Shown here: in pieces, positions 16,801 through 25,381 of the stretch
Numbering within the stretch: position 1 is the stretch's first letter
Layout: the number at the start of each line of letters is the position of its first letter
Origin: Thioalkalivibrio thiocyanoxidans ARh2
Lineage (GTDB): Bacteria; Pseudomonadota; Gammaproteobacteria; Ectothiorhodospirales; Ectothiorhodospiraceae
DNA: 64,000 nt
Reading direction: 5' to 3'
NCBI RefSeq assembly: GCF_000385215.1
Contig: NZ_ARQK01000056.1
Span: 1-64,000 of the forward strand
The notes under the pieces: generated by a model
Seen by the model: the letters and a program-made list of their open reading frames with translations, nothing else
The model's database searches: none
Told to the model about the DNA's origin: nothing
Translations under genes and position numbers: made by a program

Positions 16801-18385
16801 CCGCGATGCCCTAGGTGTGGTGCCGCCGCCCGGCCTGCCCGCCGCCTTCCTGGAACCGCCGCAGCGCCCGCTGGAACAGCTGCTGCGCCGCTACGCCCGT
16901 ACCCACGGCCCGTTCCGAAGCGAGGACCTGGGCGCACGCTACGGCCTCGCGCCGGGCGCACTGCTGCCGGCGCTCGAGAGCTTGGAGCGCGCCGGCGTGC
17001 TGCTGCGCGGCGAGATCCGCCCGCAGGGCACCGGCGAGGACTGGTGCGAACTGGACATCCTGCGGCGACTGAAACGCCGCACCCTGGCGCGGCTGCGCGA
17101 CGAGGCGGCCGCGGTCGATGCCCGTGCGCTGGGCCGCTTCCTGCCCGCCTGGCAGGGCCTGGCCGAACCCGGCCGCGGGGCGGGCGCCCTGCGCGACACG
17201 CTGACACAACTGGAGGGCATCGCCCTGCCCTGGTCCGCCTGGACCGCCCATGTGCTGCCGATGCGGGTGCGCGACTTCTCGCTGGATGCGCTGGACCGCA
17301 TCACCGCCTCCGGGGAATTCGTCTGGGTCGGAAGTGGCGCGCTGGGCCAGCGCGACGGGCGCATCCGCTTCCTGCGCCGCGAACAGGCGATGGTGCTGCT
17401 GGAACCGGAGGCCGATGCCACGGATACCCCCGCCAGCGACGACCCGCTGGCGCAGGCGATCCTGGAGGCCTTGGACCGGCGCGGCGCCTGCTTCTACCTG
17501 GAGCTGGAACGCGCGGCCCGCAGCGCGCAGCCGGACGCCCGCCAGGACGCGATCGAGGCCGCAATCTGGGACCTGGTCTGGGCCGGGCAGATCACCAACG
17601 ACACCTTCGCGCCACTGCGCAGCCTGGGCCAGCGCAGGACGTCCACACGCGGCCGCCGGCGACCGGGACAGGGTCTGGCCGGCGGGCGCTGGTCACGGGT
17701 CGCCGAGCTGATCGACCCCGGCGTGTCGCTGACCGAGCGCGCCCGCGAACAGGCCGAGAGCCTGCTGGCCCGCTACGGCGTGGTCAGCCGCGAGATGGCC
17801 CGCGCCGAGGGCCTGCCCGGCGGCTTCGGCCGCGTGTACCCCGTCTACCGCGCGATGGAGGATGCCGGCAAGCTGCGCCGCGGCCACTTCGTCGAGGGCC
17901 TGACCGGCGCGCAGTTCGCCCGCGCCGGCGCGGTGGATCGCCTGCGCGCCCTGGAACGCGCGGTCGACGACACCCCCGAACCCCAGTGGCTGGCCAGCGT
18001 CGACCCGGCCAGCCCCTGGGGCCTGCTCCTGCCCTGGCCGGAGCCGCCGGAAGCGGCCGAGGGCCGCCTGCGCCGCGTGGCCGGGGCGCTGGTCGCGCTG
18101 GCCGGTGGCCAGCCGCTGCTATACCTGGCCACTTCCGGCCGCCAGCTGTTCGTCTGGGAGACCATCCCCGGCATCGACACCGGCGAGGCACACGCGGCAC
18201 TCGTCACCGAGGCGATCCGCCAGCTCGCGAGCAGCGGCTGGCTGCCGAAGCGACGCGGCGTAACCATCGAGAGCATCAACGGCGAACCGGCGCGCCAGTC
18301 CCCGTTCGCGGCCGCGCTGCGCGCCGGCGGTGCCATGGGCGAGGTCCGTGGCCTGCGCCTGGAACCGCCCACCGGCCGCCGTTGA
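13829..18385 (+). CDS. lhr: Large helicase-related protein Lhr
   Basis: A 1518-residue superfamily 2 helicase, close to the E. coli Lhr length (1538). Walker A APTGSGKT is at residues 43-50, DEVH at about 173, SATVH at about 208, and motif VI RGLQRAGRAGHGVG follows. The first roughly 900 residues form the Lhr core (RecA domains, winged helix, domain 4). The long C-terminal region with further winged-helix-like segments corresponds to the Lhr C-terminal extension. Lhr-type enzymes translocate 3'-5' on single-stranded DNA and unwind RNA-DNA hybrids; a role in DNA repair has been proposed. An insertion PSGPIPSGSILGAVYG sits between the RecA domains. Confidence 0.95.
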   Translation: MPVTPFRPATDTWFGEAFGQATAIQSRGWPAIRAGRHCLLIAPTGSGKTLAAFLSAIDRLTGELAPDARRGYSVLYISPLKALATDIERNLRAPLTGIAQTAARLDQTAGQTVDETPGEPVVHIRTGDTPQAERRAQAREPGDILVTTPESLYLLLGSKAAENLESIHTVIIDEVHALAGNKRGAHLALSLERLAERCGEDPQRIGLSATVHPVEVARGFLGGDREVEVIDAAEPPRLDLEILAPEEPPAEHAAPTVEGPEATSPMPSGPIPSGSILGAVYGQGTGQLPTGGGDRAARLEPRLLAAILEHRSTIVFVNSRGLCERLVQRINEAWREQQPEDAEPVEDLVAAHHGSVSHERRAEIEGRLKTGRLRGIVATSSLELGIDMGAVDLVIMVESPGAVARGLQRAGRAGHGVGQVSRSLLLPRFRGDLLECAVIGERMQAGALEPIHAPHNPLDVLAQQIVAMVCERPRTVDELHALVRRAAPWRELSRPLLEATLDMLSGHYPSTDFADLRPWLAWDRARDELTPRRGAALAARLNAGTIPDRGLYGVHVGEGGPRIGELDEEMVFELKTGENVTLGASTWHVEAITRDRVLVSPAPGEVGKLPFWHGDGPGRPIQLGQAIGAATERLARMGRAERTTWLREHAPLSEAAVETLCDYIDEQREATGQLPSDQRIVVERFRDEVGDWRVCILTPFGARVHAPWALALQGALTSRSGFEVQVMYTDDGIVLRLADSEDLPELDALFPDPEELEEAVTRELGNSTLFASAFRENAARALLLVRNRPGQRTPLWAQRLKSQQLLASVREYASFPVVLETYRQVLADVFDLDALRQILRGVQERRIRVHEVETPQASPFARSLVFAYVAAYIYEQDAPMAERKAQALTLDRGMLVELLGQAELRELIDPDALAELEAELAHATEATRVQDADALHDLLRRRGDLSPDEVAAACAEAPGPWLEQLARSLRAVAVRIAGEPRWIAAEDAALYRDALGVVPPPGLPAAFLEPPQRPLEQLLRRYARTHGPFRSEDLGARYGLAPGALLPALESLERAGVLLRGEIRPQGTGEDWCELDILRRLKRRTLARLRDEAAAVDARALGRFLPAWQGLAEPGRGAGALRDTLTQLEGIALPWSAWTAHVLPMRVRDFSLDALDRITASGEFVWVGSGALGQRDGRIRFLRREQAMVLLEPEADATDTPASDDPLAQAILEALDRRGACFYLELERAARSAQPDARQDAIEAAIWDLVWAGQITNDTFAPLRSLGQRRTSTRGRRRPGQGLAGGRWSRVAELIDPGVSLTERAREQAESLLARYGVVSREMARAEGLPGGFGRVYPVYRAMEDAGKLRRGHFVEGLTGAQFARAGAVDRLRALERAVDDTPEPQWLASVDPASPWGLLLPWPEPPEAAEGRLRRVAGALVALAGGQPLLYLATSGRQLFVWETIPGIDTGEAHAALVTEAIRQLASSGWLPKRRGVTIESINGEPARQSPFAAALRAGGAMGEVRGLRLEPPTGRR

Positions 18386-18447
18386 TGCGATTCGCCGCGC
18401 TCTGCGCATCCTACGGGGCATGGTCGCAGATCGGGGCAGTGTCGTAG

Positions 18448-18474
18448 GGTGCGTTGAGCCCTGCGAAACGCACC
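18448..18474. repeat. Short dispersed palindrome GGTGCGTT...AACGCACC
   Basis: An 8-bp perfect inverted repeat, 11-bp loop, in the lhr-aroQ gap, in the context GTAGGGTGCGTTGAGC. It resembles a small repeat family seen between genes in many proteobacteria. It may also work as a hairpin after lhr; no T-run follows. Confidence 0.6.
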
Positions 18475-18616
18475 GTTCGCCCGGAATCTCGCGAGGCTCG
18501 AACGGCTGCCCCAACTCATCGGCATATCGCAGTCGCCCATCACACGAGCCCGGGCAAAAAACGCCTGTCTGGCTGGACACTCGCACCACCGGTACGGCAG
18601 AATCCCGTTCATTCGA

Positions 18617-18638
18617 TGCACCCTCCATTTTTGGTGCA
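18617..18638. promoter_or_regulatory. Small inverted repeat upstream of aroQ-accBC
   Basis: TGCACC (18617-18622) and GGTGCA (18633-18638) flank CTCCATTTTT, 44 bp ahead of the aroQ start. The dyad with an A/T-containing centre could be an operator or an attenuator hairpin. I cannot assign a regulator. The 296-bp lhr-aroQ gap otherwise shows only the GGTGCGTT palindrome. Confidence 0.3.
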
Positions 18639-18681
18639 ATCGCGTCCATTCACGACAGGATCGCTGCCGATTCCGCTCATC

Positions 18682-19125
18682 ATGCCTTCTATCCTGCTGC
18701 TCAACGGCCCCAACCTGAACCTGCTGGGACAGCGGGAGCCGGAGCGGTACGGGCACTATACGCTGGCGGACATCGAGGCCGACCTGACGGCGCACGCCCA
18801 GGCCGCCGGGGAAACCCTCGCCTGCTTCCAGAGCAACCATGAAGGCGAGCTGATCGACCGCATCCATGCGGCGCGCAGCGAGGGCGTACGCCGCATCCTG
18901 ATCAACCCGGGCGGCCTGACGCACACCAGCGTAAGCCTGCGCGACGCCCTGCTGGGCGTCGACATCCCGTTTTACGAGATTCACATCAGCAACATCCACG
19001 CGCGCGAGGCGTTTCGCCATACTTCGCGCCTGGCCGATGTCGCCGCCGGCACCCTGAGCGGGTTCGGCGTGATCGGCTACCGGATGGCGCTGGACGCGGC
19101 AATCGCGGCCCTCAAGGAGTCATAG
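18682..19125 (+). CDS. aroQ: 3-dehydroquinate dehydratase, type II
   Basis: A 147-residue type II dehydroquinase: [20 protein letters not shown] (with the catalytic Tyr), [32 protein letters not shown] and [15 protein letters not shown]. It catalyses the third shikimate step. The ATG chosen fits the family N-terminus; the frame upstream is open but unrelated. It is followed after 7 bp by accB, an arrangement seen in other gammaproteobacteria. Confidence 0.96.
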   Translation: MPSILLLNGPNLNLLGQREPERYGHYTLADIEADLTAHAQAAGETLACFQSNHEGELIDRIHAARSEGVRRILINPGGLTHTSVSLRDALLGVDIPFYEIHISNIHAREAFRHTSRLADVAAGTLSGFGVIGYRMALDAAIAALKES

Positions 19126-19132
19126 ACACCCC

Positions 19133-19585
19133 ATGGATATTCGCAAGGTCAAGAAACTGATCGATCTGCTCGACGAGAGCGGCATCCACGAGATCGAGAT
19201 TCACGAAGGCGAGGAATCGGTGCGCATCACGCGCTCGCCGAGCGGCACGGCCGTGGCGGCCGCCCCGGCGGCGATGCCGGCCCCGGCATCCGCACCGGCC
19301 GCGTCGGCCGGCGACCCCCCCGCCGCGGAACCCGCGGCGCCGGCAGTGGACGGCCACCCGGTCACCGCGCCGATGGTCGGCACCTTCTACCGTGCCCCGA
19401 GCCCCGGCGCGAAGCCCTTTGTCGAGGTCGGCCAGACGGTAGAGGTCGGCGAGACACTGTGCATCATCGAGGCGATGAAGATGCTCAACCCCATCGAGGC
19501 GGACCAGGCCGGCACCATCCGCGACATCCTGGTCGAGAACGGCAACCCGGTGGAATACGGCCAGCCCCTGTTCATCATCGGCTGA
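19133..19585 (+). CDS. accB: Biotin carboxyl carrier protein of acetyl-CoA carboxylase
   Basis: 150 residues: an N-terminal helical segment ([20 protein letters not shown]), an Ala/Pro-rich linker at about residues 37-75, and a biotinyl domain with the EAMKM motif (Lys116 is biotinylated). It carries carboxybiotin between the biotin carboxylase and carboxyltransferase for malonyl-CoA synthesis. First partner of accC, 33 bp downstream. Biotin genes are also present at the right end of the window. Confidence 0.97.
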   Translation: MDIRKVKKLIDLLDESGIHEIEIHEGEESVRITRSPSGTAVAAAPAAMPAPASAPAASAGDPPAAEPAAPAVDGHPVTAPMVGTFYRAPSPGAKPFVEVGQTVEVGETLCIIEAMKMLNPIEADQAGTIRDILVENGNPVEYGQPLFIIG

Positions 19586-19618
19586 CGCCCCCCGACTCCG
19601 CTGCCTACAGGTCCGAGC

Positions 19619-20965
19619 ATGTTTGAAAAGATTCTGATCGCCAACCGCGGCGAGATCGCCCTGCGGGTCCTGCGCACCTGCCGCGAGATGGGCATCGCGA
19701 CGGTCGCGGTGCACTCCAGCGCCGACCGCGACCTGAAGCACGTGCGCCTGGCCGACGAGTCGGTCTGCATCGGGCCGGCCGCCTCCGGCGAGAGCTACCT
19801 GAATATCCCCGCGCTGATCGCCGCGGCCGAGGTCACCGATGCCGGCGCGATCCACCCCGGCTACGGTTTCCTGTCCGAGAACGCGGACTTCGCCGAGCGC
19901 GTGGAGTCCTCGGGCTTTGCCTTCATCGGCCCGCGCGCCGAGACGATTCGCCTGATGGGCGACAAGGTCTCGGCCAAGCAGGCGATGCTGGACGCCGGCG
20001 TCCCCTGTGTACCCGGCTCCGGCGGCGCGCTGACCGACGACGCCGACACCAACATGGCGCTGGCCCGCGAGATCGGCTACCCGGTGATCATCAAGGCCGC
20101 CGCGGGCGGCGGTGGCCGCGGCATGCGCGTAGTGCACACCGAGGGGGCGCTACTGCATTCGATCTCGCTGACCCGCAGCGAGGCCCAGCAGGGGTTCGGC
20201 AACGACACCCTGTACATGGAGAAGTACCTCGAGCACCCGCGCCACGTGGAATTCCAGATCCTCTCCGACAGCCAGGGCAACGCCATCTGCCTGGGCGAGC
20301 GCGACTGCTCGATGCAGCGCCGCCACCAGAAGGTGATCGAGGAAGCCCCGGCACCGGGCATCACCGACGAGCAGCGCCAGGCCATGAGCGAGCGGCTGGT
20401 CCGGGCCTGCCAGGAGATCGGCTACCGCGGCGCCGGGACCTTCGAGTTCCTGTACGAGAACGGGGAGTTCTACTTCATCGAGATGAACACCCGGCTGCAG
20501 GTCGAGCACACGGTGACCGAGCAGGTCACCGGCATCGACCTGGTGCGCGAGCAGATTCGCATCGCGGCGGGCGAGCCGCTGTCCCTGACCCAGGACCAGG
20601 TGGAGATCCGCGGGCATGCGATCGAGTGCCGCATCAACGCCGAGAATCCGGCCACGTTCATCCCCAGCCCGGGCACCATCCAGCAGTATCACGCCCCTGG
20701 CGGGCTCGGCATCCGCATGGATACCCATATCTACAACGGCTATGCGGTGCCGCCCTACTACGACTCGATGATCGGCAAGCTGATCGCCCACGGTCATAAC
20801 CGTAACGTCGCGATCGCCCGCATGCGCGGCGCGCTCGGCGAGATCGTGATCGACGGGATCGAGACCAACATCGCCCTGCACAGCGAGCTGATAAACGACG
20901 CGAACTTCCAGAACGGTGGGACCGATATCCACTACCTGGAAAAGAAGCTGAAGTCGCTGACCTGA
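19619..20965 (+). CDS. accC: Acetyl-CoA carboxylase, biotin carboxylase subunit
   Basis: A 448-residue ATP-grasp enzyme, standard AccC length. [43 protein letters not shown] (Gly-rich loop), [26 protein letters not shown] and ECRINAENP are all present. It carboxylates biotin on AccB using ATP and bicarbonate. Its stop overlaps the prmA start (TGATG). Confidence 0.98.
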   Translation: MFEKILIANRGEIALRVLRTCREMGIATVAVHSSADRDLKHVRLADESVCIGPAASGESYLNIPALIAAAEVTDAGAIHPGYGFLSENADFAERVESSGFAFIGPRAETIRLMGDKVSAKQAMLDAGVPCVPGSGGALTDDADTNMALAREIGYPVIIKAAAGGGGRGMRVVHTEGALLHSISLTRSEAQQGFGNDTLYMEKYLEHPRHVEFQILSDSQGNAICLGERDCSMQRRHQKVIEEAPAPGITDEQRQAMSERLVRACQEIGYRGAGTFEFLYENGEFYFIEMNTRLQVEHTVTEQVTGIDLVREQIRIAAGEPLSLTQDQVEIRGHAIECRINAENPATFIPSPGTIQQYHAPGGLGIRMDTHIYNGYAVPPYYDSMIGKLIAHGHNRNVAIARMRGALGEIVIDGIETNIALHSELINDANFQNGGTDIHYLEKKLKSLT

Positions 20966-21846
20966 TGAGCCTCGCCGAGCTGCAGTGCCAGATCGCCCCG
21001 GAACAGGCCGAGCCCCTGGAGGATGCCCTGTTCGAGCTCGGCGCCGTGAGCGTGGAGCTGCACGACGGCGCCGACGAGCCGCTGTTCGAGCCGCCGCTTG
21101 GCACCCATCCGCTGTGGTCCAGCGTGTGCCTGAAGGCCGTGTTCGCCGACGCCACCCAGGCCGAGCTGGCCGCCGCGTCGCTGGAGCGTCGCCAGCCGGC
21201 ACCGGAGTCCATCTCCGTGGTCGCGATCGAGGACCAGGACTGGGTGCGTGCGGGGCTCGACGGCCTGGGCGCCATCCACTGTGGGGGGCCACTGTGGATC
21301 GTGCCCTCCTGGGAAACCCCGCCCGACGTCGAGGATGGCGTATTCGTGCATCTCGACCCGGGCCTGGCCTTTGGCACCGGCAATCACCCGACCACCGCGA
21401 TGTGCCTGAAATCGCTCGCGGCGAACCCGCCACACGACCAGGAGGTGCTCGACTACGGCTGCGGCTCCGGCATCCTTGCGATTGCCGCGTTGAAGCTGGG
21501 GGCACGGCATGCGGTGGGCACCGACATCGACCGCCAGGCCGTCCAGGCCACCTACAGCAATGCGGCGGCAAACGACATCCCCGAGGACCGGATCGACGTC
21601 GGCCTGACCGACCACCCGATACCGGATGCGGGCTTTGACCTGGTGATCGCCAACATCCTGGCCAAGCCCCTGATCGACCTCGCCCCGGAACTGGCCCGTG
21701 CGGCCCGCCCGGGGGCGCGCCTGCTGCTGGCCGGCCTGCTGGAACGCCAGGCCGACGAGGTCATGGCAGCCTACGCGGACGCCTTCGACATCGGGATCGA
21801 GGACACCCGCGAGGGCTGGGCCCTGCTCAGCGGGCGCCGGCGCTAG
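20965..21846 (+). CDS. prmA: Ribosomal protein L11 methyltransferase
   Basis: 293 residues. The N-terminal substrate-binding domain (FELGAVSVELHDGADEP) is followed by the PrmA signature DPGLAFGTGNHPTTAMCL and a class I SAM site LDYGCGSGILAIAALKLGA, then DLVIANILAKPL (NPPY-like catalytic loop). It trimethylates L11. Translationally coupled to accC, as in other gammaproteobacteria. Confidence 0.96.
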   Translation: MSLAELQCQIAPEQAEPLEDALFELGAVSVELHDGADEPLFEPPLGTHPLWSSVCLKAVFADATQAELAAASLERRQPAPESISVVAIEDQDWVRAGLDGLGAIHCGGPLWIVPSWETPPDVEDGVFVHLDPGLAFGTGNHPTTAMCLKSLAANPPHDQEVLDYGCGSGILAIAALKLGARHAVGTDIDRQAVQATYSNAAANDIPEDRIDVGLTDHPIPDAGFDLVIANILAKPLIDLAPELARAARPGARLLLAGLLERQADEVMAAYADAFDIGIEDTREGWALLSGRRR

Positions 21847-21874
21847 CGTATGCGCACGCGTACGGGCCGCGAAC

Positions 21875-21898
21875 GTGTACATGGGTCAGTGTTTCCCT
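21875..21898 (+). repeat. Solo terminal inverted repeat of the MITE family
   Basis: GTGTACATGGGTCAGTGTTTCCCT, differing in a few bases from the element ends at 27457-27480 and 46643-46666. It stands alone in the 78-bp gap between prmA and the DUF3426 gene. No second end or internal sequence is recognisable, so it is a remnant or a solo end. Confidence 0.75.
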
Positions 21899-21924
21899 AG
21901 TACGGCTGACCGAAGCCCCTCGCG

Positions 21925-22662
21925 ATGCTCGCCCGCTGCCCCCATTGTGGCGTTGCCCACACCCTGACCCGCGGCGAGGAGCTGCGTCTGGACCAGGCAC
22001 ACTGCGATGCCTGCGGCGTGGACTTTGCGCTGTTCCCGGCACTCGAGATCGGCGGCGCCGGCGAACGGGCGACCGGCCCCGGCATCTCGGCGGTGCGCCA
22101 CGCCGTCTCCCTGGATATCGAGCGCAGCCCCCGGCGCCAAGCACAGGAACTCGATATCGATACCCGCCCCGGGCAGGCCACGGCATATCCGGGGCGGCGC
22201 CCGGGGCGGGCGTTCGCCACCTTTTTGACCCTCCTGCTGCTCGCCCTCCTCTCCCTGCAGCTGCTGCTGGCGCCGCCGGTGCCCCCGGGGACCTGGAGCG
22301 GGCTGGACCACGCCCGGGCGAGCCTCTGCACCACCCCCCGTATCGAGGATCTCTGCCCGCCGTGGGAACCCGCACGCGAACCGGAACGCATCCGCGTCTC
22401 GTCCCCGAATCTGGAGACCACCGACGCGGGAGACCTGTCCATCCGATTCGAGCTGACAAGCCCCCTGAGACAGGCCTGGCCGGTGGTGGACATCCAGCTG
22501 TCCGATCGGCTGGGCACACGCCGCGGCAAGTGGCGCCTCCACCCGGCGGATGGCCATGCCAACCTGGACGCATCGATGAGCGCGGGTCGCCGCTATGCGA
22601 TCGAGATCGAATTACCCGATACCGGGCCGCACATCACCGGGGCCGAAATCACGCTGCACTGA
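21925..22662 (+). CDS. Zinc-ribbon, single-pass membrane protein (DUF3426-like)
   Basis: 245 residues. The N-terminal zinc-ribbon MLARCPHCGVAHTLTRGEEL ... CDACG is of the MJ0042 finger type. A linker rich in Arg and Pro follows, then one transmembrane helix (AFATFLTLLLLALLSLQLLL, residues of about 93-112) and a C-terminal domain typical of DUF3426 (LSIRFELTSPLRQAWPVVDI). In related bacteria this gene sits between prmA and dusB, as here. Function unknown. Confidence 0.8.
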   Translation: MLARCPHCGVAHTLTRGEELRLDQAHCDACGVDFALFPALEIGGAGERATGPGISAVRHAVSLDIERSPRRQAQELDIDTRPGQATAYPGRRPGRAFATFLTLLLLALLSLQLLLAPPVPPGTWSGLDHARASLCTTPRIEDLCPPWEPAREPERIRVSSPNLETTDAGDLSIRFELTSPLRQAWPVVDIQLSDRLGTRRGKWRLHPADGHANLDASMSAGRRYAIEIELPDTGPHITGAEITLH

Positions 22663-22723
22663 GCCCGCTTTGCACGGCAGCTGCTAGAATCGCGTGTTCG
22701 ACCCCCGTTGGCCTGAACCCCGC

Positions 22724-23716
22724 ATGCAGCTTGGTCCTCACCATTTCCCCGACCCGCCCGTATTTCTGGCCCCGATGGCAGGCGTCAGCGACCGCCCCCT
22801 GCGCCTGATCGCGCGGCGCCTGGGTGCGAGCGCGGCCGTCTCGGAGATGGTCACCTCGGACACGCGCCTGTGGGGCAGCGACAAGAGCCGGCACCGGCTG
22901 GACCATCGCCAGGAACCCCGCCCGCGCATCGTCCAGCTGCTGGGCAACGAGCCCGAGGCGCTGGCCGAGGCCGCGCGCGAGAACGTGCGCCGCGGGGCGG
23001 ACGTGGTCGACCTGAACCTCGGCTGCCCGGCCAAGAAGGTCTGCAGCAAGGCCGCAGGCTCGGCCCTGCTGGGCGAGCCGGAGCGGGTACACGAACTGCT
23101 GACCGCACTGGTGGAGAGCGTCGAGGTGCCGGTCACGCTGAAGATGCGCCTGGGGCTGGATCGCGAGCGGATCAACGCCGAGACCGTCGCGGGCATCGCG
23201 CAGGATTGCGGTATCGCGATGCTGACGGTACACGGGCGCACCCGCGCCGACGCCTATCGCGGCACGGCCGACTACGAGGCCATCGCGCGTGTGGTACGGG
23301 CCGTTTCCATTCCGGTGCTGGCCAACGGCGACGTAGTCGATATCGACAGTGCGCACCGGGCGCTCGCAATCACCGGCGCCACCGGGCTGATGATCGGGCG
23401 CGGGGCACAGGGGCGCCCCTGGCTGCCCGGCCAGATCCGCGCCGCCCTGGCCGGCAAGCCGGTGCCGGACGACCCGGCATGGGAGGCGCGTCTTGCGCTG
23501 ATCGAGGAACATTTGCGGGCCCTGCATTCGCAATACGGCGAAATGCAGGGCGTACGTATCGCGCGCAAGCACCTGGGCTGGTATCTTCAGCACTTGGGTC
23601 TCGGGGAGGACCCAACCCGGGCGGCACGGGCTTCCCTTCTCGCCGCCACTACCGCTAGTGAACAGCTTGGGCGCCTGCGCGCCATTCTCTCAGGAATCAC
23701 AAGCGAGGCCGCATGA
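22724..23716 (+). CDS. dusB: tRNA-dihydrouridine synthase B
   Basis: 330 residues from MQLGPHHFPDPPVFLAPMAG. FMN-binding barrel features are APMAGVSDRPLR, EMVTSD, VDLNLGCPAKKVCSKAAGSA (catalytic Cys), KMRLGLD, LTVHGRTR, ANGDVVD and IGRGAQGRPWL. It reduces uridine to dihydrouridine in the tRNA D-loop. A GTG 10 codons upstream is possible. Coupled to fis (ATGA overlap), the classic dusB-fis operon. Confidence 0.95.
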   Translation: MQLGPHHFPDPPVFLAPMAGVSDRPLRLIARRLGASAAVSEMVTSDTRLWGSDKSRHRLDHRQEPRPRIVQLLGNEPEALAEAARENVRRGADVVDLNLGCPAKKVCSKAAGSALLGEPERVHELLTALVESVEVPVTLKMRLGLDRERINAETVAGIAQDCGIAMLTVHGRTRADAYRGTADYEAIARVVRAVSIPVLANGDVVDIDSAHRALAITGATGLMIGRGAQGRPWLPGQIRAALAGKPVPDDPAWEARLALIEEHLRALHSQYGEMQGVRIARKHLGWYLQHLGLGEDPTRAARASLLAATTASEQLGRLRAILSGITSEAA

Positions 23717-24039
23717 GGATGGACGTACCCTCTTTCGAACAAGAACAAAGCGGGGAGCCGGTATCATCGGGCAACCTCGCGTCGGGCTGCGTACTCGCCG
23801 AGTCGGTGCGCAATGCGCTGGACCAGTACTTCGAGACGCTGGACGGGCAGAGTAGTCACGATCTCTACGCGCTCGTGATGAACGAGGTCGAGCGCCCGCT
23901 ACTGGCCTGCGTGCTGGAGCGCTGCAACGGCAACCAGAGCCGGGCGGCGGCGCTTCTGGGGCTCAACCGCGCCACGCTGCGCAAGAAGCTGCGCGCCCAT
24001 GGTCTGGTCAGCGAGAACGGCAACGGCGCCCAGCGCTAA
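23713..24039 (+). CDS. fis: Nucleoid protein Fis
   Basis: 108 residues, similar to enterobacterial Fis (98). The C-terminal helix-turn-helix reads NQSRAAALLGLNRATLRKKL, and the dimerisation part is ESVRNALDQYFETLDGQSSH. It bends DNA and modulates rRNA and other promoters and site-specific recombination. A Met two codons in is an alternative start. It overlaps dusB by 4 bp. Confidence 0.95.
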   Translation: MRMDVPSFEQEQSGEPVSSGNLASGCVLAESVRNALDQYFETLDGQSSHDLYALVMNEVERPLLACVLERCNGNQSRAAALLGLNRATLRKKLRAHGLVSENGNGAQR

Positions 24040-24055
24040 CCCCCGACGGACCCGA

Positions 24056-24083
24056 CACACGCCCGCCACCTGACGGGCGTGTG
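24056..24083. terminator. Hairpin between convergent fis and phosphatase genes
   Basis: A 10-bp perfect stem, CACACGCCCG / CGGGCGTGTG, with an 8-base loop, 16 bp after the fis stop and 17 bp before the convergent phosphatase stop. No clear T-run follows on either strand, so it may be a bidirectional terminator of weak intrinsic type. Confidence 0.6.
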
Positions 24084-24100
24084 CGCAATCATCGACCGAA

Positions 24101-24880
24101 CTACACCTTCCAGCCGAGGCGCTGCAGGGCCGTGCGGTGCAGTTCCGGCGTCGCGGCCGCCAGCACGTTGGTGGTCTGCAGGTCCAGTTCGCCGCCGGAC
24201 AGATTGGTGAAGGTCCCACCCGCCTCGCGCACGATCACGGCCAGCGCCGCGATATCGAGGATGTTCACATCCGATTCGATGATCAGGTCGATGCTGCCGC
24301 GCGCCAGCAGGTGGTAGTGGTAGAAGTCGCCATAGCCGCGCGTGCGATTGACCTCGGCCATGATCCCGCCCAGCGCCTTCCAGCCTTCGGCATTCTGCGC
24401 AAGGGTCTTCAGGTTCCCGGTGGACAGCGAGGCGCGGCCCAGTTCGGTGGTCGGGGCGACGGCAATCTTTTCGCCGTTGAGGAAGGCGCCCTGGCCCTTT
24501 TCCGCCCAGGCGCGCTCGCCGAACTGCATACCGTTGGACAGCCCCAGGATCAGCTCGCCCTTGTGCATCAGCGCGATCTGGGTGGAGAAGAACGGGTAGC
24601 GACGCACGAAGCTCTTGGTGCCATCGATCGGGTCGATCAGCCAGACGTAGTCGGAGTCCATGTCCGACTGGCCGGTTTCCTCGCCATAGAAGCCGTGATC
24701 CGGGAAGCGCTCGCGGATCACCTGGCGGATCGCCTGCTCGCTTTCCACGTCGGCGCGCGTCACGGGCGTGTCGTCGGGCTTGGTCTCGACGTCGACGCCG
24801 GCGGCGTAGTAGTGACGGATGACCTTGTCCGCGGCATCGGCGGCGGCCTGGGCGGCCTCCATAAACGCGCTCTGCTGCAT
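24101..24880 (-). CDS. Inositol monophosphatase-family phosphatase (HisN-like)
   Basis: 259 residues from MQQSAFMEAAQ; AAGGGG lies 7 bases ahead of this ATG. Metal-binding motifs of the Mg2+/Li+-sensitive phosphatase family are present: GEETGQSD, WLIDPIDGTKSF and, near the C-terminus, VNILDIAALAVIVREAGG. The wording IDPIDGTKSFVRRYPFFSTQ and LSNGMQFGERAWAEKGQGAF is closer to histidinol-phosphatase HisN than to SuhB (recall, not searched). Substrate is therefore histidinol phosphate or a related sugar/polyol phosphate. Alone on its strand. Confidence 0.8.
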   Translation of the reverse strand: MQQSAFMEAAQAAADAADKVIRHYYAAGVDVETKPDDTPVTRADVESEQAIRQVIRERFPDHGFYGEETGQSDMDSDYVWLIDPIDGTKSFVRRYPFFSTQIALMHKGELILGLSNGMQFGERAWAEKGQGAFLNGEKIAVAPTTELGRASLSTGNLKTLAQNAEGWKALGGIMAEVNRTRGYGDFYHYHLLARGSIDLIIESDVNILDIAALAVIVREAGGTFTNLSGGELDLQTTNVLAAATPELHRTALQRLGWKV

Positions 24881-24999
24881 GCTGCTACCCCTTCGCAAAA
24901 AAGGGCTTATCTTAACACGGGGCCCGTCGGAGCCCGGCAGGCGGTTGTCCCGGCCCCGGCATGCCCCGATAATGCCGCCATCTTTTCGAGGAGTCCGAC

Positions 25000-25317
25000 A
25001 TGCCCAAGAACCTGCCCGACGTCAGCAATCTCGAACGCCTGGAACTGTTCGGCGAGGACTACAACCCGAGCGCGACCATCGAGAACGTGGACGGCCAGAC
25101 CCTGTCGCTGCAGATCTACTACCAGCTGGCGCTGGACTACGGTGGCATCGGCCCGAAGGCCGCCAACTCCGGTTTGCTGATGTACGGCAGCCATGCCGAC
25201 GATGCCCGCGCCAACCCGGGCAAGCACCCCAACATCGACCGCCTGTTCGAGATCCTCGACAAGGGCTACTACCTGTCGGTGAAGGCGGTACCCAAGCGCA
25301 AGAGCCGCGCCGGCTAG
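25000..25317 (+). CDS. DUF2322 family protein
   Basis: 105 residues: LPDVSNLERLELFGEDYNPS, then TIENVDGQTLSLQIYYQLAL and ADDARANPGKHPNIDRLFEI near the C-terminus. The last segment is the conserved stretch I associate with DUF2322. A Shine-Dalgarno CGAGGAG lies 9 bases ahead of the ATG. Soluble, no cysteines, function unknown. Confidence 0.65.
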   Translation: MPKNLPDVSNLERLELFGEDYNPSATIENVDGQTLSLQIYYQLALDYGGIGPKAANSGLLMYGSHADDARANPGKHPNIDRLFEILDKGYYLSVKAVPKRKSRAG

Positions 25318-25381
25318 TTCTTCGAGGAGACGCTCTCCCGTTCCGGCGTGCATGCGCAAACCGGAACGCGTCTTCCGCGCA

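Noticed and set aside
22670-22690. TTGCAC/TAGAAT promoter for dusB
   Set aside because: The spacer is only 9 bp, too short for a sigma-70 promoter; TAGAAT alone is not enough.
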